The position numbers and the translations under genes were made by a program. The notes under the pieces are model-generated. The model saw nothing but the letters and a program-made list of their open reading frames with translations. It searched no databases and was not told where the DNA came from. A stretch of DNA of 9,935 nt from Gemmatimonadales bacterium UBA7889. GTDB lineage: Bacteria > Gemmatimonadota > Gemmatimonadetes > Longimicrobiales > Gaopeijiaceae. The stretch lies in the NCBI GenBank assembly GCA_002501085.1, contig DLRL01000088.1, positions 9,584 to 19,518 of the forward strand. The letters run 5' to 3'. Below, piece by piece: positions 1 to 5,508 of the stretch; within the stretch, counting starts at the first letter, position 1; each line of letters starts with the position of its first letter.

Positions 1-31
1 GGGCCTTCCCCGGCAAAAATGATCGCCGAAT

Positions 32-544
32 CTACCAGTTAGACTGAGCGCCGTCCACAATTTTCTGAACTAGCAATTCAATGGCTTCTACACGTCCGAT
101 TTCTTCCGTTTCACTAGCCTCCAAGAACTCTCCCTGAGCAACAACGCTGGAGGACTCCCACAAGATCACATTTTCTATAAGATCAACGATCTCGACTGAA
201 ACCACGATGTTTACTTGGCGCTGTAAAACTTCGGCTGGCTGTCCTTGGGTAGCCGCACGATAGTTAGGTGCCCGAACTTCATAACTCCTTATGGATCCTC
301 GCACGACAGCATCGGCGAGCTCTTCCCCTGCGGTTCTGATCCCGAGAGCTCCTGGGAGATTCCTCACCAGCTGATCATAGAGCTCTCCAGACAATTCAAA
401 GCGATTGGTTTCATTGTCGAACGGCAGGACAGCAATCGTCCGTACATGGGGGGGCGGGAAGGAACCTGCCTGGAACGAATAATTGCACGCCAATATCGTG
501 ACCACTAAGAATAGAAAGCTGAGTGCCTTCAGTTGATGCTTCAT
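32..544 (-). CDS. lptE: LptE-family LPS-assembly outer-membrane lipoprotein
   Basis: Predicted 170-aa lipoprotein. Residues 1-20 form a signal peptide with a lipobox ending ILAC, giving acylated Cys20. The mature part begins NYSFQAGSFPPPHVRTIAVLP, followed by FDNETNRFELSGELYD. This is the usual N-terminus of the LptE/'LPS-assembly lipoprotein' family in Bacteroidota- and Gemmatimonadota-like bacteria, which then continues with a variable-strand/helix domain (VVRGSI..., VSVEIVDL, WESS). Known role of the family: LptE plugs the LptD barrel that places LPS in the outer leaflet of the outer membrane. I chose the ATG at 542-544 rather than one 18 bases upstream. The chosen one overlaps the TGA of the preceding gene as ATGA, which suggests translational coupling, and puts a basic KHQLK n-region directly before the hydrophobic core. 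No terminator is visible in the remaining 31 bases. LptE proteins are divergent, so the family call is good but the exact function is inferred. Confidence 0.78.
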   Translation of the reverse strand: MKHQLKALSFLFLVVTILACNYSFQAGSFPPPHVRTIAVLPFDNETNRFELSGELYDQLVRNLPGALGIRTAGEELADAVVRGSIRSYEVRAPNYRAATQGQPAEVLQRQVNIVVSVEIVDLIENVILWESSSVVAQGEFLEASETEEIGRVEAIELLVQKIVDGAQSNW

Positions 545-1251
545 GGTGCCCTCGGATCCCATATGTCCGCTGGGTAGGCATCAACCTGATCCAGTTGCTG
601 TCTGGTGATCTTTAGTTCACGAAAATCTGTGAGGTTCCGATACGTGGCCCGTGCAGGATATCGAGTCTCCTCATCTCGATCGACTTCAACCCATTGGACC
701 ACGTCCCCATCCGCTAACATCTCAAGCTTTCTAAGAACTCCACCTTCCATAGAGTAATGAAGTTCCCTCTCATCCAGGTAGCGATATCGCAGCCGAACCA
801 GACCGTTGTCCAACCGATCTCCTCCAACCAATTCAGTACCCGATTCCGGCCGGAATACTCCGAGTGTGCCCCACATGAGGTCTGGAGGTGGTAGGATGTC
901 GTTTGGGGCTCCCGCAGGAAGCCTGAGTTCTCCCTCGACAAGGGCAGCCCTAATTACTAACTCGCCGTTATCTAGGAATAGATCAAGGCGTGCCCTATAG
1001 GGCGGTGCCACACGGGCGACACCTCTGCCCTTTACCCCTACACCCGCGTCGTTCAGTTCCCAGACGAAAAGAATCCGGATCGGACTTTCTAGTTCTGTTT
1101 GATCTTGCAGGACTAACGCCGTACCGAGAGCATCTGGCACTGGAGCAATCACTGCTGCTTGCTTGGGCATACACCCCGTAACAACCACAACTCCGGCAAC
1201 GATAATCGTCCGGAAAAAGGATGATGGTTGCTTAAGCTGTAGGGTGACCAT
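541..1251 (-). CDS. LolB/LolA-fold-like (DUF4292-like) outer-membrane lipoprotein
   Basis: Predicted 236-aa lipoprotein: a signal peptide with hydrophobic run TIIVAGVVVV and lipobox VTGC puts the acylated cysteine at residue 27. The mature part has alternating short beta-strands (ARLDLFLDNGELVIRAAL, GLVRLRYRYL, ELHYSMEGG, VVQWVEVDRD, ATYRNL). Together with the R-x-D-L-F and late D-F-R-E-L-K-I-T pattern, this resembles the LolA/LolB half-barrel used to carry or accept lipid or lipoprotein. The resemblance is by eye only, and a role in lipoprotein or LPS handling is inferred partly from the neighbouring lptE-like gene. Its TGA overlaps the lptE start (ATGA), so the two are almost certainly one operon. 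The ATG at 1249-1251 has no clear Shine-Dalgarno sequence. It is divergent from the LpxH-like gene. It could instead be an unrelated beta-rich lipoprotein. Confidence 0.55.
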   Translation of the reverse strand: MVTLQLKQPSSFFRTIIVAGVVVVTGCMPKQAAVIAPVPDALGTALVLQDQTELESPIRILFVWELNDAGVGVKGRGVARVAPPYRARLDLFLDNGELVIRAALVEGELRLPAGAPNDILPPPDLMWGTLGVFRPESGTELVGGDRLDNGLVRLRYRYLDERELHYSMEGGVLRKLEMLADGDVVQWVEVDRDEETRYPARATYRNLTDFRELKITRQQLDQVDAYPADIWDPRAP

Positions 1252-1324
1252 GGGCTAAGCTAGCTTCGGGTGGATTATGCTCCTACCCCTTCCAGGTTCT
1301 AGCTGTTCAAGAGTAAGTTCGCTG
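1252..1324 (-). promoter_or_regulatory. Divergent intergenic region with weak -10-like box
   Basis: This is the only spacer between the minus-strand lipoprotein operon and the plus-strand lpxH-like operon, so both promoters probably lie here or extend into the coding edges. On the minus strand CATAAT (complement of 1274-1279) matches five of six bases of a sigma70 -10 box and lies about 22 bases before the ATG at 1251. No good -35 box stands 16-18 bases upstream of it. No convincing plus-strand promoter was found. Low confidence, consensus matching by eye. Confidence 0.2.
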
Positions 1325-2083
1325 GTGTCCCGAATACATCCCACCCAAACAGTTCTCGTCACCTCTGACGTTCATCTTGGTGCCATTTCGTTCGAACAAG
1401 AAGAGGCCTTCAGAACCTGGCTCGGGCAAGCGGCAGGGATCGCATCAAGAATCGTACTCAATGGGGACCTGTTCGATTTCTGGTTTGAGTACCAATGGGG
1501 TAACACGCGAGGGCATGAACTCACCCTCCTGCAGCTTCGCGAGATTGTGGATGCCGGTGTGCCAATAACACTGATGGGAGGCAACCACGATTGGTGGGGA
1601 GGCAAGTATCTACGAGACGAAATTGGACTTGATTTTCATCAAGACCCCGTCATTACCGAACTCGCCGGGCTCAAAACCCTCTTGGCTCATGGAGACGGCC
1701 TCGGTACCGGGGATCTTGGATATAGAGTCGCGAGACTGCTCCTACGTGGATCAGTTACGCGCTGGGCATTCGGCATGCTGCCACCTTCCTTAGGTGACCG
1801 TATCGCCAAAGGAGTCTCTCATACTGAAGATCGAAAGCAAGCTCCAGGTGGTACAGAACTCGAACGCACGGCTGCATTAGAGGCCTGGGCTGTTAAAGAA
1901 CTCAAGCATCAACCAGACCTCAATTTGCTTCTTCTCGGACATACGCACGTCCCCAAGATCATCGACGTCGGCAATCAGCAGTGGTACATAAATACCGGTG
2001 ACTGGGTATATCACCGTTCGTTCGCACTACTCCGTGAAGGTGAGACCCCGAGACTTATCGAGTGGACAGGTTCAATACCATGA
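1277..2083 (+). CDS. lpxH: UDP-2,3-diacylglucosamine diphosphatase, LpxH-type metallophosphoesterase
   Basis: All calcineurin-like metallophosphoesterase motifs are present in order (numbering from the ATG at 1277): SDVHLG at 30-35, NGDLFDFW at 62-69, GGNHDWW at 101-107, AHGDGLGTGDLGY from 137, and GHTHVP at 221-226, followed by INTGDW. These supply the Asp, His and Asn ligands of the two-metal centre. The GNHD form, the HGDGLG.GD.GY block and the INxGDW ending match the Bacteroidota-type LpxH-like proteins (about 250 aa) rather than the E. coli form with GNRD. Family role: cytoplasmic-face hydrolysis of UDP-2,3-diacylglucosamine to lipid X in lipid A synthesis. The start is uncertain. The ATG at 1277 has a GGTGGA only 2 bases before it and adds an atypical leader, while GTG at 1325 would give 252 aa and leave 73 bases for divergent promoters. 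It overlaps the next gene by ATGA. A related pyrophosphatase activity cannot be excluded. Confidence 0.85.
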   Translation: MLLPLPGSSCSRVSSLVSRIHPTQTVLVTSDVHLGAISFEQEEAFRTWLGQAAGIASRIVLNGDLFDFWFEYQWGNTRGHELTLLQLREIVDAGVPITLMGGNHDWWGGKYLRDEIGLDFHQDPVITELAGLKTLLAHGDGLGTGDLGYRVARLLLRGSVTRWAFGMLPPSLGDRIAKGVSHTEDRKQAPGGTELERTAALEAWAVKELKHQPDLNLLLLGHTHVPKIIDVGNQQWYINTGDWVYHRSFALLREGETPRLIEWTGSIP

Positions 2084-2718
2084 GGAAAGGCCTCCTCAAC
2101 AACCGATGCAACACCTTGTTGCCCTTTATTATGCTAGCCGGAATCATGACGGCTTGGGGAGCTGGCCGACTTGAGGCACAACAAGTCACTTTAAGCGATG
2201 AGAATACCGCACTAGACTCAACTGCTTCTGCTCTCTTACCCATTGCTGCTTCTGTAACTCCCGGTGACGCATTTCTCCGGGCCATTCTCGTTCCTGGCTG
2301 GGGCCACGTATCGATTGGGGCAAATGCACGAGCAGGGGTTTATTTCGCTATAGAGAGTGCTGTGGCTTATGGGATTATCCGAACTCGGAGACGAATATCC
2401 GAGGCAGTGTCTCGCGCGAACTTCAGGGAAATTCTATTACGCGAAAACCTCAACACCCAGGGTGTCACTGACCCGAATCAGATCAAGGGCGCACTCGAAT
2501 CTGATGCCACGCTTGCTGACCTGAAAAGGCTTCGTGAGTCCAGGGGTGACCAGCAAGAGGATCTCGTTGCTTTCGGCCTTTTTCTCTTATTCCTAAGCGG
2601 AGCTGATGCGTTTGTCTCAGCGCATCTCAAAGACTTCCCTGACCCCATAGCAATAGAGGGTGGCGCCACCAATGACGGCCGCCTTGAGATCGGGTTGAGG
2701 CTTCGATTACCTAACTAA
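2080..2718 (+). CDS. DUF5683-like small membrane protein
   Basis: Predicted 212-aa protein. Residues 1 to about 33 look like a signal peptide or signal anchor (basic start, hydrophobic LLPFIMLAGIMTAW, possible cleavage at LEA-QQ). A conserved-looking core follows: AFLRAILVPGWGHVSIGANARAGVYFAIE at about 64-92, then a hydrophobic stretch at 86-100. A charged middle of about 60 residues comes next (RTRRRI... DLKRLRESRGDQQED). A second membrane segment VAFGLFLLFLSGADAFVSAHL lies at about 163-183. The PGWG motif near the start and the final D-A-F-V-S-A-H-L are what I recall of DUF5683-type proteins, whose function is not known. The ATG at 2080 overlaps the TGA of the lpxH-like gene (ATGA), so I prefer it to the in-frame ATG at 2062. 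Co-transcription with lpxH suggests an envelope role, which is inference. The stop is followed by a convergent tRNA gene with no clear terminator. Confidence 0.68.
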   Translation: MRKGLLNNRCNTLLPFIMLAGIMTAWGAGRLEAQQVTLSDENTALDSTASALLPIAASVTPGDAFLRAILVPGWGHVSIGANARAGVYFAIESAVAYGIIRTRRRISEAVSRANFREILLRENLNTQGVTDPNQIKGALESDATLADLKRLRESRGDQQEDLVAFGLFLLFLSGADAFVSAHLKDFPDPIAIEGGATNDGRLEIGLRLRLPN

Positions 2719-2743
2719 AGCGATGTACTAATCGCCGAAGCCG

Positions 2744-2840
2744 TGGCGGGGACGTGTGGGAATCGAACCCACCTACCCGGGTTCTAGCCGGGCCGCACGG
2801 TGTTGAAGACCGCCGGAGACACCAGTCCCCCTCCGCCCCC
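2744..2840 (-). tRNA. selC: Selenocysteine tRNA, anticodon UCA
   Basis: The minus strand folds as a bacterial tRNA-Sec of 97 nt including an encoded CCA. The acceptor strand GGGGGCGG faces ACGTCCCC: seven pairs including one G-U, with G-A opposed at the eighth position. The D arm is GGGGAC-TGGT-GTCTCC, the 6-bp stem and 4-nt loop typical of tRNA-Sec. The anticodon arm GCGGT-CTTCAAC-ACCGT carries TCA (complement of 2804-2806). The long variable arm contains the stem GCCCGG/CCGGGT, and the T arm is GTGGG-TTCGATT-CCCAC. The discriminator is G, then CCA. The 8+5 acceptor/T layout, long variable arm and UCA anticodon together separate it from tRNA-Ser and from an opal suppressor. Its role is to be charged with Ser, converted to Sec by SelA and delivered to UGA codons by SelB. 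None of those genes lies in this window. Confidence 0.93.
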
Positions 2841-2885
2841 TCTGCTCTCCTCGAATCTTTTAGCTACGAGTTCTAACGGGCCCAG

Positions 2886-2914
2886 ACGATAGGAGGACGA
2901 GACCTGCTCGCCAA
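2886..2914 (-). promoter_or_regulatory. Possible sigma70-like promoter of the tRNA-Sec gene
   Basis: On the minus strand TTGGCG (complement of 2909-2914) and TATCGT (complement of 2886-2891) are separated by exactly 17 bases, each matching four of six consensus positions. A GC-rich CTGGGCCCG follows, resembling a stringent-type discriminator. Transcription would start around 2879, about 40 bases before the mature 5' end at 2840. The site lies in the 105-bp spacer after the acyltransferase gene. Read-through from that gene is the alternative. Confidence 0.35.
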
Positions 2915-2945
2915 GTAGGCACAGACACTGAGAAAAGACTCTGGG

Positions 2946-4283
2946 CTAGAGATTCCCTTTCCAGGCTTCCATTAGCTGGTCGAACTCCCGCACAAGTTCA
3001 CGACGGTATTCCGCAAGTCGGTCTTGCCCACGCGGATAGCGGAGTGTTCTTAGAAACACAAGGACGTCCTGGCGTACCTGCATCTGCCGGTCATGCCATG
3101 CGACTAGTGCAAGACCGGACACAGGAACTATGGCAGCCACTAGCAGCGATAATTGCAACCCGGAGAATACGTAAACCACTAGGCATGAAATTATCCACCA
3201 GATTGGAAAAGCCATCATAGCGATCACGAACTTATACGTTGCAATTTGGTCTTTTTTCAAGCTAAAACGAGGAGATACATACCGAGTGAGAATGAATGGG
3301 ATCAACCAAGCAACAATACCCAGAAAAGCTAATGGAAACACGATAAGCAGCATGAACAGCTGCCGCAAAGAATAGCGGACAACCATCCAAAATTTATATC
3401 TAGGAGGTACATCTCCCTCGCTCGCACCAAAAAGCGTCAGGAGACGAAGATACCGACGCACTAATTCTTTGAGGTTCTCTAAGCGCTCGGGGTCCACGGT
3501 CCTTAGCCAGCGAACACCTTCAGCGAACACTTGCATCCTGGGCAAACGATCCCCGATCCCATCTCGTTCTCGATAACCAACAAGTCTCTTCCCTCTAGAG
3601 TAGAGTCTGTCTGCCACCTCTACGAGTTCGAGGTCTTCATGCTCTTCAACATTTAATGTGACTGCCTCAAGATGCCTTTGGATCCTATCTGTAAGAATCC
3701 TACTGGCTGTTCGTTCATCCTTCTCATATTTCTCGCGAAGATCGTCAATCGGAAACGCTGGCCCAAACGTTGCCACGACCCGACCACGGAAGAGATCCTT
3801 CTGCACATAGGTCAGGCCGACAGGTTGAACGTAGAGTCCGAGCTCCCAATCTCGTAGGGCCTCAGCTAGTAGGGCAATTCTTGCAGCTCCGGTCCGAATG
3901 GGTGTTAAGGACGGCTCTGAATGGCTTTGCCCTTCCGGATAGATTTGGACCGCAGAACCCGCATGGAGTGCATCTATGGCCGCGTCGAAAGTTCGATCAT
4001 TCAGATGCATCAACTTCGGATCATCTTGCCTTCTATAGACTGGTAGACCTCCGAGTGCCCGCAGGGCAGTGCCGACAATGAGTTGATCAAAAAGCGGGGC
4101 CTTAGCAAGTGGCCTCGATGGCCGACCAGCCGTCTGGAAAACAACGAGTGGATCAATGAGTGCATTAGGGTGATTCGCTGTGATCAGCACTGGACCTTCG
4201 GGCAATCCAGGGCCTCGTCTCTCTACAGCATAAAAGATTGATACAGCCCACCCAACGAGCTTTGTAATGATTCTGGCCACCAC
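2946..4283 (-). CDS. PlsC/GPAT-type glycerolipid acyltransferase with C-terminal membrane domain
   Basis: A 445-aa protein. Residues 1-20 form a hydrophobic or amphipathic N-terminus. The acyltransferase fold follows: block I ANHPNALIDPL at 36-46, with catalytic His38 and Asp44; block II GGLPVYRR at 78-85; block III YPEGQSHSEPSLTPIRTGAA at 115-133. His and Asp are separated by five residues rather than the four of classic PlsC, as in the NHPN(A/S)xxD group of Bacteroidota-like enzymes. A charged linker lies at about 180-290. Strongly hydrophobic stretches follow at about 305-340 (LRQLFMLLIVFPLAFLGIVA) and 355-395 (FPIWWIISCLVVYVF), suggesting two to four membrane spans, then a basic coiled tail. 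Likely role: acyl transfer to glycerol-3-phosphate, lysophosphatidate or a related lipid at the inner membrane. The substrate is not determined. The start is GTG at 4281-4283, with GGGAGGGGGAA a little upstream. Confidence 0.82.
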   Translation of the reverse strand: MVARIITKLVGWAVSIFYAVERRGPGLPEGPVLITANHPNALIDPLVVFQTAGRPSRPLAKAPLFDQLIVGTALRALGGLPVYRRQDDPKLMHLNDRTFDAAIDALHAGSAVQIYPEGQSHSEPSLTPIRTGAARIALLAEALRDWELGLYVQPVGLTYVQKDLFRGRVVATFGPAFPIDDLREKYEKDERTASRILTDRIQRHLEAVTLNVEEHEDLELVEVADRLYSRGKRLVGYRERDGIGDRLPRMQVFAEGVRWLRTVDPERLENLKELVRRYLRLLTLFGASEGDVPPRYKFWMVVRYSLRQLFMLLIVFPLAFLGIVAWLIPFILTRYVSPRFSLKKDQIATYKFVIAMMAFPIWWIISCLVVYVFSGLQLSLLVAAIVPVSGLALVAWHDRQMQVRQDVLVFLRTLRYPRGQDRLAEYRRELVREFDQLMEAWKGNL

Positions 4284-4435
4284 GGTGGAACGTTCCCCCT
4301 CCCGATTGAGCCCACGGGTACGTCGCCCTGCTAAGATGTCGCTTATAGCTCAAATGGGGAAACCCCTAGAGTGACGGTCTCTATCGTTCAACCATCAATC
4401 CTAGGCCTTCCTAAGAAACCTGCGGACCTGGATAG

Positions 4436-4462
4436 TCGATAACTCGAGTATCGAGTTATCGA
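4436..4462. repeat. 12-bp perfect inverted repeat with 3-nt centre
   Basis: TCGATAACTCGA, then GTA, then its exact reverse complement. It lies 7 bases past the TGA (minus strand) of the lipoprotein gene that ends at 4470, and about 150 bases before the acyltransferase start. Neither side has a T-run, so it is not a standard intrinsic terminator. It could be a transcript 3'-end hairpin limiting read-through, or a dimeric regulator site for the acyltransferase gene. The rest of the 186-bp gap (4284-4469) shows only a weak -10-like TATAAG (minus strand, near 4343) and no small gene I can support. Confidence 0.6.
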
Positions 4463-4469
4463 ATCTTCA

Positions 4470-4973
4470 CTACCAGTGGATAAGTCCCCAGATGGTGCGC
4501 ACGATGGGTGACAGGAGAAAACTCGGCTGTGGTCCGTCTGGACCTGGTGTTGGATTACTACCTCCACCCTCAAGACCCAATGCAGTCAGCGCAAACGCTG
4601 TTGCTGCACCACCGATTGCTAGTCCCAAAACTACGCTTCGACCTGTAGAAAAAGCACGCTCATCTAAGCCTATGATCCCGCTGGTCGCGATTCTCAGAGT
4701 ATCAACCCGCGTAACTTCCCTAAATGCTCCATACTCCTGGCGATCTGTGACCTCAACCTCAACCGTGTCCCCGAACTCTATAAGGGTTCCTTCAATGGAT
4801 ACAGTTTCAGGAGCCTGATTCGGCCCTTGAGCCGCACTCGTCAACGGGACCTGAACTCGCACCGTTGTGCCCGGCACTGGTTGCTGTACAGGCATATAGG
4901 TGTGGCAACCCATGAGTAGCAGTGTACTGGCTGCCAGTATGCCTCCGCGGAATCGATCGGACACGTTCCTCAT
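4470..4973 (-). CDS. Unrecognised small lipoprotein with C-terminal membrane segment
   Basis: A 167-aa predicted lipoprotein: signal peptide with lipobox LMGC, acylated Cys23. I do not recognise the family. Residues 35-95 look like a small beta-domain (TTVRVQVPLTS, TVSIEGTLIEFGDTVEVEV, REVTRVDTLRIA) ending in GIIGLDER, a pattern seen in short proteins that pair a beta-barrel-like motif with a membrane helix. A Ser-Thr-Gly-Arg turn leads into a Gly/Ala-rich hydrophobic segment at about 113-134. A Gly/Pro-rich linker (GGGSNPTPGPDGPQPS) and a short hydrophobic tail ending WGLIHW follow. The ATG at 4971-4973 overlaps the TGA of the gene before it (ATGA), so the two are probably translated together. 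Possible role: an accessory envelope lipoprotein linked to the nearby SusCD pair. That is inferred from position only. Confidence 0.7.
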   Translation of the reverse strand: MRNVSDRFRGGILAASTLLLMGCHTYMPVQQPVPGTTVRVQVPLTSAAQGPNQAPETVSIEGTLIEFGDTVEVEVTDRQEYGAFREVTRVDTLRIATSGIIGLDERAFSTGRSVVLGLAIGGAATAFALTALGLEGGGSNPTPGPDGPQPSFLLSPIVRTIWGLIHW

Positions 4974-5407
4974 ATGATGATCTCAACTGACCGGGTTACG
5001 GGTTGATTAAACACATAGACATATCGCCAGGGATTTATACGGAAGATGTCCCCGGATTCATCCAGTTGTTTTCTGGTATCGACATCAATTCTCACTGAAA
5101 CATTCATCGTATCCGCAGAAAGCGGCGTGGCTTCAAGCAGGAACTGGTTATGCCGGGAGATGGAGATCACAGTATCCACTGGTAACGCGATAACGATCGT
5201 ATCAGATCGGAAGACCTTCACCTCCGTCATTCCAACCTCGTTGACACCGGCGATGAATTCCGTCGACATCATCAGCTGAACGGAAGCTCCAGGATCACCA
5301 CTCATCTTGAGGAAAAGATTCTCAGGCGATCGGTTTTCAAAAATTTCGCAAGCGGTGCTAGTAGCCAATACTAGCAACAGCATCGGAATCAGATGTGTTT
5401 TTCGCAT
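4970..5407 (-). CDS. Unrecognised small beta-rich lipoprotein
   Basis: A 145-aa predicted lipoprotein: basic MRKTH start, hydrophobic core LIPMLLLVLA, lipobox STAC, acylated Cys20. The mature part reads as beta-strands typical of a secreted Ig-like or lipocalin-like sandwich (SVQLMMSTEFI, MTEVKVFRSDTIVIALPVDTVISI, QFLLEATPLS, NVSVRIDVDTRK, RYVYVFNQPV, RSVEIII), with no catalytic motif visible. I do not recognise the family. It lies beyond an intrinsic terminator that follows the SusD-type gene, so it is either expressed by read-through or from its own weak promoter. No Shine-Dalgarno sequence is visible; the leader is pyrimidine-rich. The start codon sits in the centre of a palindrome at 5400-5416. 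It overlaps the next lipoprotein gene by four bases. Confidence 0.7.
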   Translation of the reverse strand: MRKTHLIPMLLLVLATSTACEIFENRSPENLFLKMSGDPGASVQLMMSTEFIAGVNEVGMTEVKVFRSDTIVIALPVDTVISISRHNQFLLEATPLSADTMNVSVRIDVDTRKQLDESGDIFRINPWRYVYVFNQPVTRSVEIII

Positions 5408-5416
5408 GATGCGAAA
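5400..5416. repeat. Palindrome over a lipoprotein start codon
   Basis: TTTCGCAT, one base, then ATGCGAAA: an 8-bp perfect inverted repeat whose arms include the ATG (minus strand, 5407-5405). In RNA it could form a 6-bp stem with the start codon at the loop. As DNA it could bind a dimeric protein. Chance occurrence is possible. Confidence 0.4.
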
Positions 5417-5433
5417 GATGGAGGATTAGGGTG

Positions 5434-5476
5434 AAAAAAGGGAGGCGCACCCACACATAATGTGCGGGTGCGCCCC
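5434..5476 (-). terminator. Intrinsic terminator of the SusCD operon
   Basis: On the minus strand a 9-bp GC-rich stem (GGCGCACCC at 5444-5452 with GGGTGCGCC at 5466-5474) is extended inside, past one mismatch, by CACA/TGTG with a TAA loop. At its foot a bulged A allows two more G-C pairs (5441-5442 with 5475-5476). The stem is followed at once by six Ts (complement of 5434-5439). It lies about 30 bases after the SusD-type stop codon and before the lipoprotein pair, so it should end most SusCD transcripts. Confidence 0.85.
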
Positions 5477-5489
5477 ATGACGCTTCGTT

Positions 5490-5505
5490 CTCTCTTAGTA
5501 GAGAG
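5490..5505 (-). other. Small hairpin just after the SusD stop codon
   Basis: CTCTCT, a 4-nt loop, then AGAGAG, starting three bases after the TGA at 5509-5511 on the minus strand. It has no T-run and lies ahead of the strong terminator. It may stabilise the mRNA 3' end. It could also be chance. Confidence 0.3.
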
Positions 5506-5508
5506 TGC

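Noticed and set aside
1..31. Possible start of another gene after the lptE-like gene.
   Set aside because: No ATG or GTG start with a ribosome site is visible in the few bases available.
245..508. Plus-strand open frame of 87 codons inside the lptE-like gene.
   Set aside because: An antisense shadow of a well-supported gene, with no recognisable domain or ribosome site.
545..562. Upstream in-frame ATG for the lptE-like gene, adding MGSEGT.
   Set aside because: It would lie inside the preceding gene and place acidic residues before the signal peptide. The ATGA-coupled ATG at 544 is better.
2062..2079. Upstream ATG for the DUF5683-like gene.
   Set aside because: It would overlap lpxH by 22 bases. 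The ATG at 2080 gives a normal signal sequence and an ATGA junction.
4287..4296. GGAACGTTCC, a 10-bp palindrome just before the acyltransferase start.
   Set aside because: Short enough to occur by chance and not extended beyond ten bases; no second copy was noticed.
4356..4366. GGGG-AAA-CCCC hairpin.
   Set aside because: Only four base pairs with no T-run, so not worth calling a terminator or regulator.
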